From the NCBI GenBank assembly GCA_963921195.1, contig OY992538.1:54364852-54428851 (forward strand): DNA of 64,000 nucleotides, read 5' to 3'. Shown piece after piece: positions 1 through 10,996 of the stretch. The notes beneath the pieces were generated by a model. The model saw only the letters and a program-made list of their open reading frames with translations, did not search any database and had not been told where the DNA came from. Source of the DNA: Pegoplata infirma (taxonomy: Eukaryota; Arthropoda; Insecta; Diptera; Anthomyiidae). Position 1 is the stretch's first letter. Every line of letters begins with the position of its first letter. Both the position numbers and the translations under genes were made by a program.

Positions 1-519
1 ATTAATATCTTTAAAACTCACCGTTTGAGAAGAGTACACGCCATTATTACATTTTCTATGTACCGGCCTTTTTCAATTAAAAACCAGTTTCAATAGTAAA
101 CTTTAAACTGGTTTTCTGCAAAATCAAATATTTTGAGTTGTGACACTATACAAGTAAAGGAGCGAAATGTTTAATAGTCTTGAAAAGTAACAAGAAGGAC
201 AAGGATAAACAGGACAGCTGAATGTCATTTAGTTTTTCTCAAATTCTATGCCAAACAAATAAAATCATTTTGTTAAGTATACAAAAAAAAAGTAATAAAT
301 AAACTTTAAGTCTTTAAAAATATTGCTAAATTTATGTTTTATTTCATACAAGCATGCTTCATTACCGGATAAAAGAAGGATTAGGATAAAAGTTCCCATT
401 TCCAAAATTCCTCCCTTAAGCAATCTCTATTTTATTTAATTGTGATAGCAAAAATCTCTCACAAAAACTGTTTAGAAAAACTTAAACAATTAAAATGGCC
501 CCGTATAGCAAGTAAAATC
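1..519. other. AT-rich sequence, nothing recognised
   Basis: No open frame of note, no TIR or tandem repeat that I can support. It is homopolymer-rich AT sequence leading into the MITE end at about 520-706. Confidence 0.6.
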
Positions 520-706
520 TTCGAATTACAATTGATATTTTACGAATTACATCTGTAAATGGTGTAGAAACACTTTTTTTTTTTTTGCCAAAATCATTTT
601 ACAAAGTTTTATAGTAAAATTACCAAAAAATGTTCCTAGCTGGAAAAGTATGGTGTACTCTGTTAAATGGTAACTCTATAATTTAACAGAGTTTTTATTT
701 TGAGTG
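520..706. mobile_element. MITE fragment, CACTCAAAATAAT family (3' part)
   Basis: The right end reads AACAGAGTTTTTATTTTGAGTG, matching in its last bases the ends of the complete copy at 61909-62580. The stretch 'atgttcctagctggaaaagtatggtgtact' region (about 629-660) recurs almost identically at 63048-63078 in another copy, so these two share an internal sequence as well as the terminus. The left terminus CACTCAAAATAAT was not found, so this copy is truncated or rearranged on the left; the flanking TA on the right has decayed to CA. Confidence 0.6.
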
Positions 707-713
707 CACCATA

Positions 714-1431
714 CCCCAGTTGGAAAATGCGTCACTGAGGAAATTTCCACAGTGATTCCTTGAGGAAATGTCATCAGGTTCTGACAAATCATAGGCAATC
801 CTTGATGACATGTCCTAACATTGTCAGCACTGAATGTTTGCTTTAAGAGTGTGGACAATTCCTCTAAGACGTCTAAAAGGAAATGTCTTCAGAATAGCAG
901 TATATTAAATTGGAATTTTAAATCTGGGCAACTCTTCAATTTCCAAGAAAAAGATGGCAATATTATCGACTTAATTAAAATAAAATCAAAATCTAACAAG
1001 TAGAATAAAAGTAATAAATAGACAAACAATTTTAAAAATAAAGTTTGGAACAAGTGGTTAGGTGTGGGACTAATAAACTGGAGGTTCCAGGTTCAAATCC
1101 AGTTGGGACTAAAAAAGACGAAAAGTTTTTTCTAAATATGAGAAAGATAATTTATAAAGGAAAATGGATAAAAGTAAAAACTAAAGGAAATACGAAAATT
1201 TTTTTGTATTTTCGCATGACCTATGTCAGACATTTCCCCAAAGAAGTCTTAGATGACATGTCCCCAGAAGGTCAGCCCTGACCACTGCTGACTTTGAGTG
1301 AGGACATTTTGAAAATTTGTATGAAACTGTCCTCAACCCAGTACATAGAGATGTCTTGTGGATGTCAGGTGTGACTCTGACATGTCATCGCTCCATCACT
1401 GAGGATGGCTCGAGGACGTTGCCAACTGGGA
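714..1431. mobile_element. Candidate MITE with CCCAGTTGG inverted ends
   Basis: CCCAGTTGG at 715-723 is mirrored by CCAACTGGG at 1422-1430, and both ends are followed inward by a GAGG/CCTC-rich stretch (ACTGAGGA both sides). The motif GATGACATGTCC occurs at 804-815 and again at 1252-1263. No clear target-site duplication is visible. A tRNA-like segment sits in the middle (1042-1110). It may be a composite of two repeats rather than one element. Confidence 0.4.
1042..1110 (+). pseudogene. tRNA-Ile(AAT)-like pseudogene or SINE head
   Basis: A 69-nt stretch has tRNA architecture: a 5' arm AGTTTGG that pairs with the 3' arm TGGGACT at most positions (allowing GU), a box-A-like AGTGGTTAGGTG, an anticodon loop CTAATAA (anticodon AAT, the loop of tRNA-Ile) at 1070-1076, and a box B GGTTCAAATCC at 1090-1100. 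The anticodon and T stems contain several mismatches, so it is not a working tRNA. It could equally be the tRNA-derived head of a SINE; no SINE body or poly-A tail was recognised downstream. Confidence 0.45.
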
Positions 1432-2193
1432 CGCTCCATAATATTGATATTTTTTGGATTTATATTACTTTTCAACTTAAAACTTTTTGTTTTTGACTCC
1501 AAAAAAAAAAAATATTAAACACAATAGAAAACTTTATTAGTTTCAAAACTTAATATTTCCAATTGATTGAAGTTTGAGCTTATAAACTAGTATTTTTTTT
1601 ATTTGATGGCTTTAAAAAAAAAATTCATCTTCATGCATTCTGCATTCTTTGTGCATGTTTCAAACAACACTAAAGAAGAATTACTTTTCTTTCTTTTATT
1701 TTCATTTACAGGTCAGCCTAGATAAGGGAGTTTAAAAGTGGGTAAGTTTTATATCTGGGGAAAAATACCTCAAGTGAAAATAATTGCACAAAGATAAGAT
1801 CTAAGTATTAGGTAGTAATGAGTACCGTAACAAATTTCCAAAAAAAATAAAATCCAAGACACAATTTGTTTTTTTCGTTTTGGAGTAAACAATTTCATTA
1901 AAACTGTTTAAAGAAATTCTGTTTTAATTTTTAAATTAATAAAAATTATTTATTATTCGACCTATAAATTCTATTGAGAAAAATTACTCTAGCTCGAGGT
2001 CATGTTTCTTTACTAATTATTACGATGATATTGTCAAAGTAACAATTTTCAAGAATTCTATTTGCAAGACTTACTCAACACGTGTTTCGGAATTTCTCAA
2101 ATTCCATTGTCAAGAGTATTTAGTAAATTGTGGCAACACATAAAGTCTTATATTCGTATGTAAATAGACACAATGAGAATTTATGTACTAAAT
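1432..2193. other. AT-rich sequence with one splice-site-like pair
   Basis: No coding potential seen. It contains a pyrimidine tract ending in CAG at 1711 and a GTAAGT at 1742-1747, discussed as a possible noncoding microexon (1712-1741). Otherwise featureless. Confidence 0.5.
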
Positions 2194-2201
2194 ACACAAC
2201 A

Positions 2202-3665
2202 CAGCGACGTATCCAGGAATTTGAAAAGGGGGGGGCCCCAACTCGAAAATTTTTTTTTATCTTCACCAAATAAAAGTATTTTCGCTTACACAAAAAAATG
2301 CGAGCAATCCTGTCGCAAAAAACACAAACCTTTTAGTAAAATTTTTGGTAAAAAATACAACTCACCAATTGCTTTTGCTTAATTTAGCCAATTTTTTAGA
2401 ACAACAACTTGGTAAAACTTCGCAGTCTTAGTGAGTTGTATTTTTACCAAAAACTTTGATAAATTATGCAAAAGTCTTGGTCTTTACCAAAAACTTGGCT
2501 CATAAGTGTAAGTTTTTTTGCGTTTGAAAACTTTTTTTATAAAAACACGTCTTAGAATTTGAGAACTTCTTAGAATTTTAGAACTTCACTCAGAATATGA
2601 TATTTTTTTATAGAAAAAAATGCATCAAAACCTGAGAAGTTTGATATACAAAATATTCTGAAAATAATTCTGAAAATATTCCATTAAAAAAATTCTTCAA
2701 ATCTGCGAATTTTTTATGAAAAACTGTATAATAAATTCCCGGATTCTGAGGTATTTTTCCAATAAAAATGGTTCCTGGAAATGTTACCTGAAAGTCCTAC
2801 CACCAGAAATGTTATTTTTGTATTTTTGATATTTGAATTTGGAACTGCAAAAAAAATCAAATTATATAGATTTTGCTCTCCTGATTCCAAATTATCTTAC
2901 CAAATATTTTAATAGTTTAACATTTTTCCGATTTTTGCCTTTGAAGATTCGAAACTGCTAATTTAGGCGTGTATATGATACGTATTCGTAGGCTGACACG
3001 TTCCATTTTCGAGATATTCACGTTTGAAAATTAAAAAAAGCCTCATTTAGTGGTCACTGCTACGTATTCACGCGTAAGAACCATAATACGCGCAAATCAG
3101 CATTCCAAATGGTTGTAGGACATTCCGTTATCGAGATAATTCAACTTGAAAAATATATTAATTTAGCGCCTTTTACGGCTCTACTGCTACATATAATTGC
3201 GTTAGCACAACATTTTAGGGCTGGATAAAAAATAATCGATTTTTTTTGCCAGTTTAAATATTTTCCTAAGTCGTTTTTTAATAATTGAAACTTTAAACCC
3301 AATTTTTTAAAAAAAGTGCTCGAATGAAAATTATAAATTAAATATGCTAATTTTTCTTTAGAAAATTATTTTCATGATCCTGATGCAAAATTTTCATTAA
3401 ATTAAACCAATATAATGTGTTTTCGATACATTTTTTACAAATATTTCGATATAAATAATTTTTTAAAAACGAAAATTTATCAAAATCAAGAGTTTTTATA
3501 AAAATATATTAAAAACTTTTCTTTAAAAACCAAAATATTTGTAATACTAAAAAACATGTGTTTGTTTCTTGTATTATGTGTTCAAATGAAAAAACTTTTT
3601 AAAATTTTTCAATCCAAAAGGGGGGGGCCCGGGCCCCCTGGGCACCCCCCCTGAATACGTCCATG
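2202..3665. mobile_element. Complete non-autonomous hAT element (CAGCGACGTATCCAGG ends)
   Basis: The left end is CAGCGACGTATCCAGG and the right end, read inward, is CATGGACGTATTCAGG. The element is flanked by a perfect 8-bp duplication ACACAACA (2194-2201 and 3666-3673), the hAT signature. Both ends continue into G/C homopolymer runs (about 2229-2241 and 3620-3651). The 1464-bp interior is AT-rich, includes 'tagaattt.agaacttc' style short repeats, and has no transposase. The same family recurs complete at 55525-56735 and as a left end at 26942. Confidence 0.88.
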
Positions 3666-3673
3666 ACACAACA

Positions 3674-4589
3674 TAATACAGCTCTTAATTTAAAACGAAA
3701 TGCCCAACCATACCATCTCCATTTAAAATCAAACATACCATTCATACATACAGTAGATCTCTTACGCGAGTAAGAGATCTACTTCTAAATACTCTTTACA
3801 ATGAAATTACTTTTTCAAGTCTGTCTTGTAAACTTGCAGTGTAGTAAAATCGTAATTCCAGGATCGCCTGTATATGTTTTAATATTCTCCTGTTTTTTTG
3901 TATATTTTACTGCTGTCGTTGACACATCATGACATTTGAAATGCATTTGTTGTTTATTTATCACGATACAGCTTCTTTAAACATGAGCAAAATTTTAATT
4001 CTTTAATTTGGTATTCCATTTAAAGAATAAAAAAGGAAAGTATAAAATGCATCCACTATTTTTTGGAATTTTCGAATGTCTAAGAAAATGATATTATTCT
4101 TGGAATCTCTTAAAAACACTGCGTGTTTTATCATAAATTCCATTTTTTTGAAATCTTGTGCTTATTAAACAATTCCAAATTCATAACTAGTGACTGAACA
4201 CTTGCGGCTGGCCGGCTGCTGCTGCTGTTAACCAATCAACACTTTCATTTAACATTCATTCAGAATTCTAATTTGAATTCTTTATTTTGTTGTTTAGTCT
4301 ATTCGAAGAATTTTGTATTTGTTTTATAAATCTATGGTACTACATATTCAATGAGCATATTTTTTGTTTGTACCTTTTCACTACATAAAAGTGGGGTAGA
4401 AGGGTATATAAGTTTTTCATTACGTTTGTAACGCATAAAAACATTTAACTGGGAGTCAAAAGTGGCGGTCACAAAATTATATATTACCAGAATTAAATTT
4501 TTTAAAAAATAATTTCCCTTGATTTTTTTTTAAATTTTTTTTATTGTAAAAAATTTACAATTAAAATTTGTTTTTATATATTTTTTTTT
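3674..4589. other. AT-rich spacer
   Basis: No gene or TE end recognised apart from a short hairpin (3753-3782). A GC-richer patch with GCTGCTGCTGCTG lies near 4210-4228. Confidence 0.5.
3753..3782. repeat. 30-bp perfect hairpin
   Basis: GTAGATCTCTTAC is followed by the loop GCGA and then the exact reverse complement GTAAGAGATCTAC, giving a 13-bp stem. It lies in otherwise unstructured AT-rich sequence; role unknown. Confidence 0.8.
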
Positions 4590-4879
4590 TTAATGAACAG
4601 GGATGATCACTAACTTCAACTATTTTCGCTCTAGCACCTGTAGTTAGAAATTTAATTGCATTTAAAGTTTTTTAGAAAGAAAATTATATAACAATGATTT
4701 TTTTTTTGGTGATTTCCAAATATTTCCTTTTATCTCTCAAGCACCTTTAAAAGATTTAGTATTTCGAACAGTTTAAAAAAATGGAAATCTGTAGCGATGA
4801 TCCTCAATTTGAGCTATTTTTTCTTTAGCAACTCAAGTAAGACATAAAATTAGGTAAAGTTATTTTTTTACAAAAAATA

Positions 4880-5655
4880 ACATGTCGGCGGAGTTGGTGG
4901 GGGACACCTGTACCCCCGCTATATATGTTTACAAATTATTTGTTTATGATATTTACGCTTAAATGATACATTTTTATCGTTTTTTTAAATTAATTTCTAT
5001 AACCATGCCCCCAAAGGGGGGCGGCCTGAAAAAAAAAGAATTTTCTAAACCCCTTGGTCCAAGCGCAGGTCTATGAACATAATATGACATACAAATGTTA
5101 CATTTGTTGAGCAAAAATTAAAAAAAAAACTCGTAAAAATATCGTATTTTTCAGGGGTCGTTTTAGTTCTACAAGGGGGAACTTTTTTCCGCCTGGTCCG
5201 ATTTTGCCTATCTTCGAACTTAACCTTACCAGTAACATAAGAGATACTCGTGCCCAATTTCAGGGGTCTAGCTCTTTTGGTACAAACATTTTCAAAAATG
5301 AAATTTAAATTTTAAAACTTAAAAATCGCATACTAGAGCGCTTTTAAGAATTTTTTGGGATTTTTTTTAAAAAGTACGTAAAAAAACAAAAATTTTGCAA
5401 AAATTATTTAAGAAGTTATGAGGAACGGGTCATCAAAAAAATCTGAAAATTTACCACAAAGAAGTTTTCGAAGGGTACTAAAAACTGTAAACATATTAGG
5501 AAAATCTAAAAAAAATTTTTTCAAGTGTCCGATTTGGCATGGAATGCCCCCTATACTTTGTGGGGTCCCCGATCGATATTTCGATATGTTACACACGGAA
5601 TGACAAAGTGAGTATACCCCCATACTGTGGTTGGAGGGGTTGGAGGGTATAAAAA
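4880..5655 (+). mobile_element. mini-me-like (GTCY-class) element, copy 1
   Basis: The stretch with AAGGGGGAACTTTTTTCCGC and CTGGTCCGATTTTGCC (5170-5215) matches the copy at 7565-8530. Its tail 'ctttgtggggtccccgatcgatattt' (about 5556-5583) and GTTACACACGGAATG..., ending in GGAGGGTATAAAAAA at 5655, is the characteristic dipteran tail of these elements. This copy lacks the GTCY microsatellite, and its left boundary is set only by similarity. Confidence 0.6.
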
Positions 5656-7930
5656 ACCAAATAAAAATGTTTTTTTTTGGAAATTTAAAGGAATGATTCC
5701 CAATTTTGGCTATAATTGCTCTAGCACCCTTACTTGAGCCATAAATTGCAAACAAAGGTTTTCAGAGAAAAATTTTACAAAAATGGATTTTAGCTATTTA
5801 TATAGTGATCAATAATTTCTGATATTTTCGTTTTAGCACCGCTTGTTAGAACATAAAATGCAAAAAATGTTAAAAAATCATATAAAAATGGATTTTATTT
5901 GTTTTATTGAATTTATGGTGTGATCACCAATTCCATATCTTTTCGCTCTAGATTCATATAAAAATGCTTTTTTTGAGAATATATATTCATGGCCGTTAAT
6001 TTCAGTTATTTTCGCTCCAGCACCTCAGGTTGAGCCATAAATTGCACAAATCGTTTGTTTAGAAAAAAATCATATGAAAAGGTACTTTGGAAGTTTGTAA
6101 CAATCATCATCAATTTCAGCTATGTTCGCTCTAGCATCTCTAGTTAAGCCATAAAATGTATGTAAAGTTTTTTTTTTAAAGAAAATCATATAAAAATGCA
6201 TTTTTGGAAATTTATAGCGTGATCACAAATATTTTTGCTTTAGCAGCTCTAGTTAATCCATAAAATGCAAGTAATTTTTTTTTTTAAATTTGGATACAAA
6301 ATAAATATTTTGAAAACTTATATTGAAGATCCTTAATTTCAACTATTTTCGTTCCGTCATCTTTAGTTAATGATTTTATTACAATAAAATATATGTTGGA
6401 AAAAAATCATATAAAAATAGATTTTTGGAATTTTATCTTTATTCTCTCGTCATCTTTAAAAATTAAGTTGCAATTCAAAGTTATGATCCTTAATTTCAGC
6501 AGTTTTTGTTCTAGCACTTCTAGTAAAGCCATAAAATGCAAGAAAAGTTTTTTTTAGAAAAAATCATATCAAATGGATTTTAAAGGTGAAAATTAATTTG
6601 TAATTTAAAGTTTTTAATCCTTTTTTCAGCTGTTTTTGCTCTATCACCTCTAGTAAAGCCATAAAATGCAAGTAAAGTTTTTCTTTTTAATCTTATCAAA
6701 TGGATTTTTAAAAGTTTATACCGGTGATTCTCAATTTTTGCTATTATTTTTCTGGCACCTCTAGTTAAGCCATAAAATGCAAATAAAGTTTTTTAGCAAA
6801 CACTTCTATAAAATGGATTTCTGAAATTTTATAGGCTGATCACCAATTTCAGAAATTTCATCGCTTATTCTCAATTTCATCTTTATTTTCTCATCACCTT
6901 TAAAAATTAAGTTGCAATTCAAAGTTTTGATCCTTAATTTCAGCTGTTTTTGCTCTAGCACCTCTAGTAAAGCCATACAATGCAAGTAAAGTTTTTTTTT
7001 TAGAAAAAATCATATCAAACGGATTTTTAAAAGTTTTTATCGATGATTCCCAATGTTTGCTATTATTTTTCTAGCACCTCTAGTTAAGCCATAAAACGTA
7101 AATAAACTTTTTTAGAAAAAAATTGTATAAAATGGATTTTTTAATTTTATAGGCTGATCACCAATTTCAGAAATTTCATAGCAGATTTACAATTTATATT
7201 CTCTCAGCACCTTCAAAAATTAAGTTGAAAATCAAATTTACCGTTAGTAGAGGCATAAAATATAGGTAAATTTTTTTTTATAAAAAATCATATCAAATGG
7301 ATTTTAATAAGTTTATACCGATGATTCCCAATTGTTGCTAGTATTGTCCTAGCACTTCTGGTGGAGCCATTAAATGCAAATAAAGTTTTTTTAGAAAAAT
7401 TAATATTCTATAAAATGGATTTTTGAAAATTTATAGCAACGATCCATAATTTAAGATATTTTCCTTATAGCCACTGTAGTTAAGCCATAAAACGTAAATA
7501 TCGTTTTCTTAGTAAAAATTCGTATAGAAACGCACTTTTTGATTTTCAGATTTCCAAGTAAAGTTAAAACAAGTGAGAGTGTTAAATTTGGCTGTGCCGA
7601 ATTTTTTATACCCTCCAAAATGTAAAAAAAATTAAAAACAAAATTTTGTCAGGGGCGTTTATTTTTTTTTTGGGCGGGAAGGGGTTGATGGGGTCTGTGG
7701 GGGACGTTGAGAGCACCTCCCATCGCGATAAATATACCAAATGTTTCATTTATGTAACAAAAATACAAAAAAACATGTTAAAATGTGTATTTTTTTAGAT
7801 GTTGGTTTAGTTCTTCAAGGGGGAACTTTTTCCCCCCTGGTCCGATTTTGCCAGTTTCCGAACTTAACCTGCCTAGGAACATAAGACATATTTTTGCCAA
7901 ACTTGAGGGGCACAAATATGTGTTAACTAC

Positions 7931-8007
7931 AGACGGACGGACAGACGGACAGACGGACAGACGGACAGACGGACAGACGGACAGACGGACAGACGGACGG
8001 ACGGACA
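7931..8007. repeat. GTCY microsatellite (GACGGACA)n
   Basis: About 77 bp of GACGGACA/GACGGACG units just upstream of the element's 3' core. It is read in translation as meaningless DGQT/VCPS repeats, which explains the open frames across it. Confidence 0.95.
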
Positions 8008-8027
8008 TCGCTAGAATATCTTAGAAT

Positions 8028-8402
8028 CAGGGTTGGCAACCGATACACACCCAGAATAACGGTATTTGGCTATTGTACCGCAACCAATAAAGATATGGAC
8101 ATTTTCAAAAGCGATTATGAAAGCTGATGAAATTTCTAGTATTTTAAATGTGTCACTTAGTGTTTCTACCGGTTCGTTTTAGTTATATAGGCCAATACCG
8201 TTATAATACCGTTTCAAACGATATTATAAAGGTATTGACCAATATTTCGAAAACGAATCGGTAGAAACACGAAGTGACACATTTAAAATTCTAGAAATTT
8301 CATCAGCTTTCATAATAGCTTTTGAAAATGTCCATATCTTTATTGGTTGCGGTACAATAGCCAAATACCGTTACTCTAGGTGGGTATCGGTTGCCAACCC
8401 TG
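8028..8402. mobile_element. 375-bp hairpin hAT MITE
   Basis: The ends are CAGGGTTGGCAACC and its reverse complement, flanked by a perfect 8-bp duplication CTTAGAAT (8020-8027 and 8403-8410). The element is an inverted repeat over almost its entire length: for example GTGTCACTTAGTGTTTCTAC at 8151 is mirrored by the stretch around 8260-8280. It inserted into mini-me-like copy 2 and has no coding capacity. Confidence 0.93.
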
Positions 8403-9311
8403 CTTAGAATCGATCACTGATCAATAATATATATACTTTATGGGGTCCCCGACCGATATTTCGATGCGTTACACACGGAATGGCAAAGTGAGTATACCCC
8501 CATACTGTCGTTGGAGGGTATAAAAAATATAAAAATGTATATCTAAAAACTTATACATATTGGTAAACCCTAATTTCAGCTATTTTTGCTTTATCATCTC
8601 TAGCTTAGGACTTTATTGCAATAAAAAAAATTAGAAAAAATCATATAAAATTAGATTTTTGGAAATTTCGTCGCTGATTCACTACTTAATAATTTAGTTG
8701 CAATTCAAATAAAAAAAAATCATATAAAAAAAAAAATTTTGAAAATTTATAGCGATGATTACTAATTTAAGCTTTATTATTCGCTCTAGTAATATAACGC
8801 TAGTGAAGTTTTGTAATAAAAATTTATGTAAAAATAAATTCTTTAAAATGATCTACAATTTTTGCTATTTTCATATTACCACCCCTAGTTAAAACCTAAA
8901 ATGTAAGTAAAATTTTTTAAGAAAAAATTCATATAAAAATGGAAAACATTTTTTTTTAATTTAAAAAAATTCCAAAAATTGTTAAGCCATAAAATGCAAA
9001 GTTTTTTTTTAGAAAAATTTGATAACCTTAAAGTTTTTTGTTAGAAAATTAAGGTGTGATCTTCAATTTCAGATATTTTCGTTTTAGCACCTTAGCTAAG
9101 CTATATATGTCGGAAAAGTTTTTTTTTAGAAAAATTCATATAAAAATGAATTTTTGAAAATATCTAGTTATAATCCTTAATTTTAGCTATTTTAGAATCT
9201 TTAATTTTAGCTACTTTTCACTTTTAGTTAAAATTTTTATTTCAGTTAAAATTTATAAGAAAAAATCAAATTATAATGAATTTTGGAAAATTCAGCGGTG
9301 ATTTCCAAAAT

Positions 9312-9363
9312 TTGGCCGAATATTCGGCTTCGGCGAAAAAAGGTGTATTCGGTCGGACACTAG
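9312..9363. repeat. Small TE remnant, GGCCGAATATTCGG type
   Basis: A palindromic GCCGAATATTCGGCTTCGGC followed by GGTGTATTCGGTCGG stands out from the surrounding array by composition and is reminiscent of termini of AT-rich hAT-like repeats. No TSD is seen. Confidence 0.25.
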
Positions 9364-9540
9364 TCAGAAATTGAAAGTAAAGTTTAATTGGAATTTTGGA
9401 AAATTATATCGATGATTTAGAACTTTTGATATTTTCGTTTAAGCACCTCTAGTTAAGCCATAAAGCAAAGTTTTTTTTTTAGAAAAATTAATATAAAATT
9501 GGGAAAAAATATATTTTTTTATTATAAAATGGTTCTGCTC

Positions 9541-10009
9541 TTAAACTCATTCTAGCTCAAAATATTTTAGTCCATTTTGAAAAGTATTCATAGATTCGAC
9601 CAAGACGTATATAATATTTTTTCGTGCTTCGATTGATAATAGAAGCAGGAGAGCCTAAAGCATAAATAAATGTATTTGATTGTTTACCGCAGACAGCAAA
9701 AAAAAAAAACTGTATTCCCAAGTATTTAAAGGGTATTTAATATAAATATATCTCTACGTCTTTATATAAATACAAAACTGGATGTGTAAATGCCTTCCTT
9801 TTATAAATTCTTTCATAATTTTGACATTATTTAAGGGCAACAATAGATATTGTTGGAGCCTAGTCACCATTGATTTAAAAAACTTGTTGTATTTGTTCCT
9901 TTTCCTATAATAGTAAGAGAAATACATGTGTATTGTTGTTGTTTTTTTAGATAATGCTATGTCATATGTTTATTTGACAAAGCATGTATAAATTTCTAAA
10001 AATATATTT
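9541..10009. other. Spacer between the forward and inverted arrays
   Basis: Non-repetitive AT-rich sequence at the centre of the forward/inverted array arrangement. No gene or TE end seen. Confidence 0.5.
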
Positions 10010-10629
10010 TTACACAAAGTTTTTATAAAAAAAACTTAAACTGCATGATTTTTCTAAAGAAACAATAGCTAAATTTCCTGGCAGCATGAAATAACCCCCC
10101 AGGAAATAAGTCCCCAAAACGAAAATGAAATAAGTCCCCAAAAATTTGTACAGAAAAAAACAACAACGATAATTGGGGATTTATTTCGTTTTTTTAGGGG
10201 TTTAATTCATTTTTTATTTGGGGACTTATTTCATTACGAAATAGGTCCCCAAAAATACAAATGAAATAAACCCCCAATTATTATTTTTGGGGACTTATTT
10301 CATTTTTTCTCAAATGAAGATAATAAATTTTGAAATTATTTCTGGACATAGAAGGAATGCTTGATTTTATTTTGTTGTGGTACTCCCAAGCAATGAGACA
10401 AACAAATTATGACTATACTGATCAGTGTTAAGGAGAGTATCTTTAGGCTCCCTTCAAGGTTTTGGGTTCTGGTCTGATATAGCTTGGGAAACTTATTATA
10501 TAATACCCGTAGTAGTTGTAGTTTAATGTGTTGCAATTATAATTAATTTTAGTACAAATTTCCTCGATTGAACTCTATGTATGAAATTTTGTTTTTCGAT
10601 TTCACCAATTTATAACGATCTAACTGAGT

Positions 10630-10753
10630 ACTAGTTTTGGTGGAGCAAAAATTTTATTTAAGTGTAAGTCGGTTGGAAATGAAAAATTCGCGCGAATTTT
10701 TCATTTCCAACCGACTTACACTTAAATAAAATTTTTGCTCCACCAAAACTAGT
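10630..10753. repeat. Perfect palindrome, 62-bp arms
   Basis: The arms 10630-10691 and 10692-10753 are exact reverse complements around a CGCG centre (AATTCGCGCGAATT). A further copy of the right arm follows at about 10758-10841 and extends to match 10603-10629, so this locus has been duplicated in part. Confidence 0.92.
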
Positions 10754-10872
10754 GGAATTTTTCATTTCCAACCGACTTACACTTAAATAAAATTTTTGCT
10801 CCACCAAAACTAGTACTCAGTTAGATCGTTATAAATTGGTAAAGTAGAAACTATAGTTTGTAGTCAACGAAA

Positions 10873-10996
10873 TATTAGTTTTGTTGTAGAAAAATATTGT
10901 TTGATTGTAAATCGGTTGGAAATGAAAAATTCGCGCGAATTTTTCATTTCCAACCGATTTACAATCAAACAATATTTTTCTACAACAAAACTAATA
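10873..10996. repeat. Second perfect palindrome, 62-bp arms
   Basis: The arms 10873-10934 and 10935-10996 mirror each other around the same AATTCGCGCGAATT centre. The core CGGTTGGAAATGAAAAATTC is shared with the first palindrome, but the outer arms differ in sequence while staying perfectly paired. Confidence 0.92.

Larger units (their letters stand above)
7565..8530 (+). mobile_element. mini-me-like element, copy 2, with nested hAT
   Basis: It begins near ACAAGTGAGAGTGTTAAATT followed by GGCTGTGCCGAATTTTTTAT and ACCCTCC, the same left end seen at 43065 and, inverted, at 22178-22256. It carries the (GACGGACA)n microsatellite, then GACATCGCTAGA, and ends with ATATATACTTTATGGGGTCC and GGAGGGTATAAAAA. 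mini-me elements of Diptera are known to carry GTCY repeats; assignment here is by that organisation. The hAT hairpin at 8028-8402 splits the copy, and removing it restores the expected order. Confidence 0.72.
4590..9540 (+). repeat. Imperfect tandem array, ~115-130 bp unit, forward orientation
   Basis: A unit containing CTCTAGCACCTCTAGTTAAG then GCCATAAAATGCAAGTAAAG, a T-rich stretch with AGAAAAAATCATATAAAAAT, GGATTTTTGAAAATTTATAG and GATGATCCCCAATTTCAGC recurs with drift. Clear boxes start near 5710, 5835, 6012, 6128, 6238, 6510, 6640, 6752, 6953, 7070, 7349 and again from 8590 to 9470. Some units alternate with a variant containing AAAAATTAAGTTGCAATTCA (6460, 6900, 7215), suggesting a higher-order repeat. 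The array is interrupted by two mini-me-like insertions. The same unit appears inverted beyond 11661. Confidence 0.82.

Noticed and set aside
1042..1110. A functional tRNA gene
   Set aside because: Anticodon and T stems have several mismatches.
5408..5755. A 115-codon minus-strand frame
   Set aside because: It runs across a mini-me-like tail and array units; composition and position explain it.
7778..8024. Open frames on both strands across 7778-8024 with DGQT / VCPS repeats
   Set aside because: They simply translate the GTCY microsatellite and its flanks; no protein is implied.
4590..9540. The spaced repeats as a CRISPR array
   Set aside because: The units are long, degenerate and contiguous without unique spacers, in a eukaryotic TE setting.
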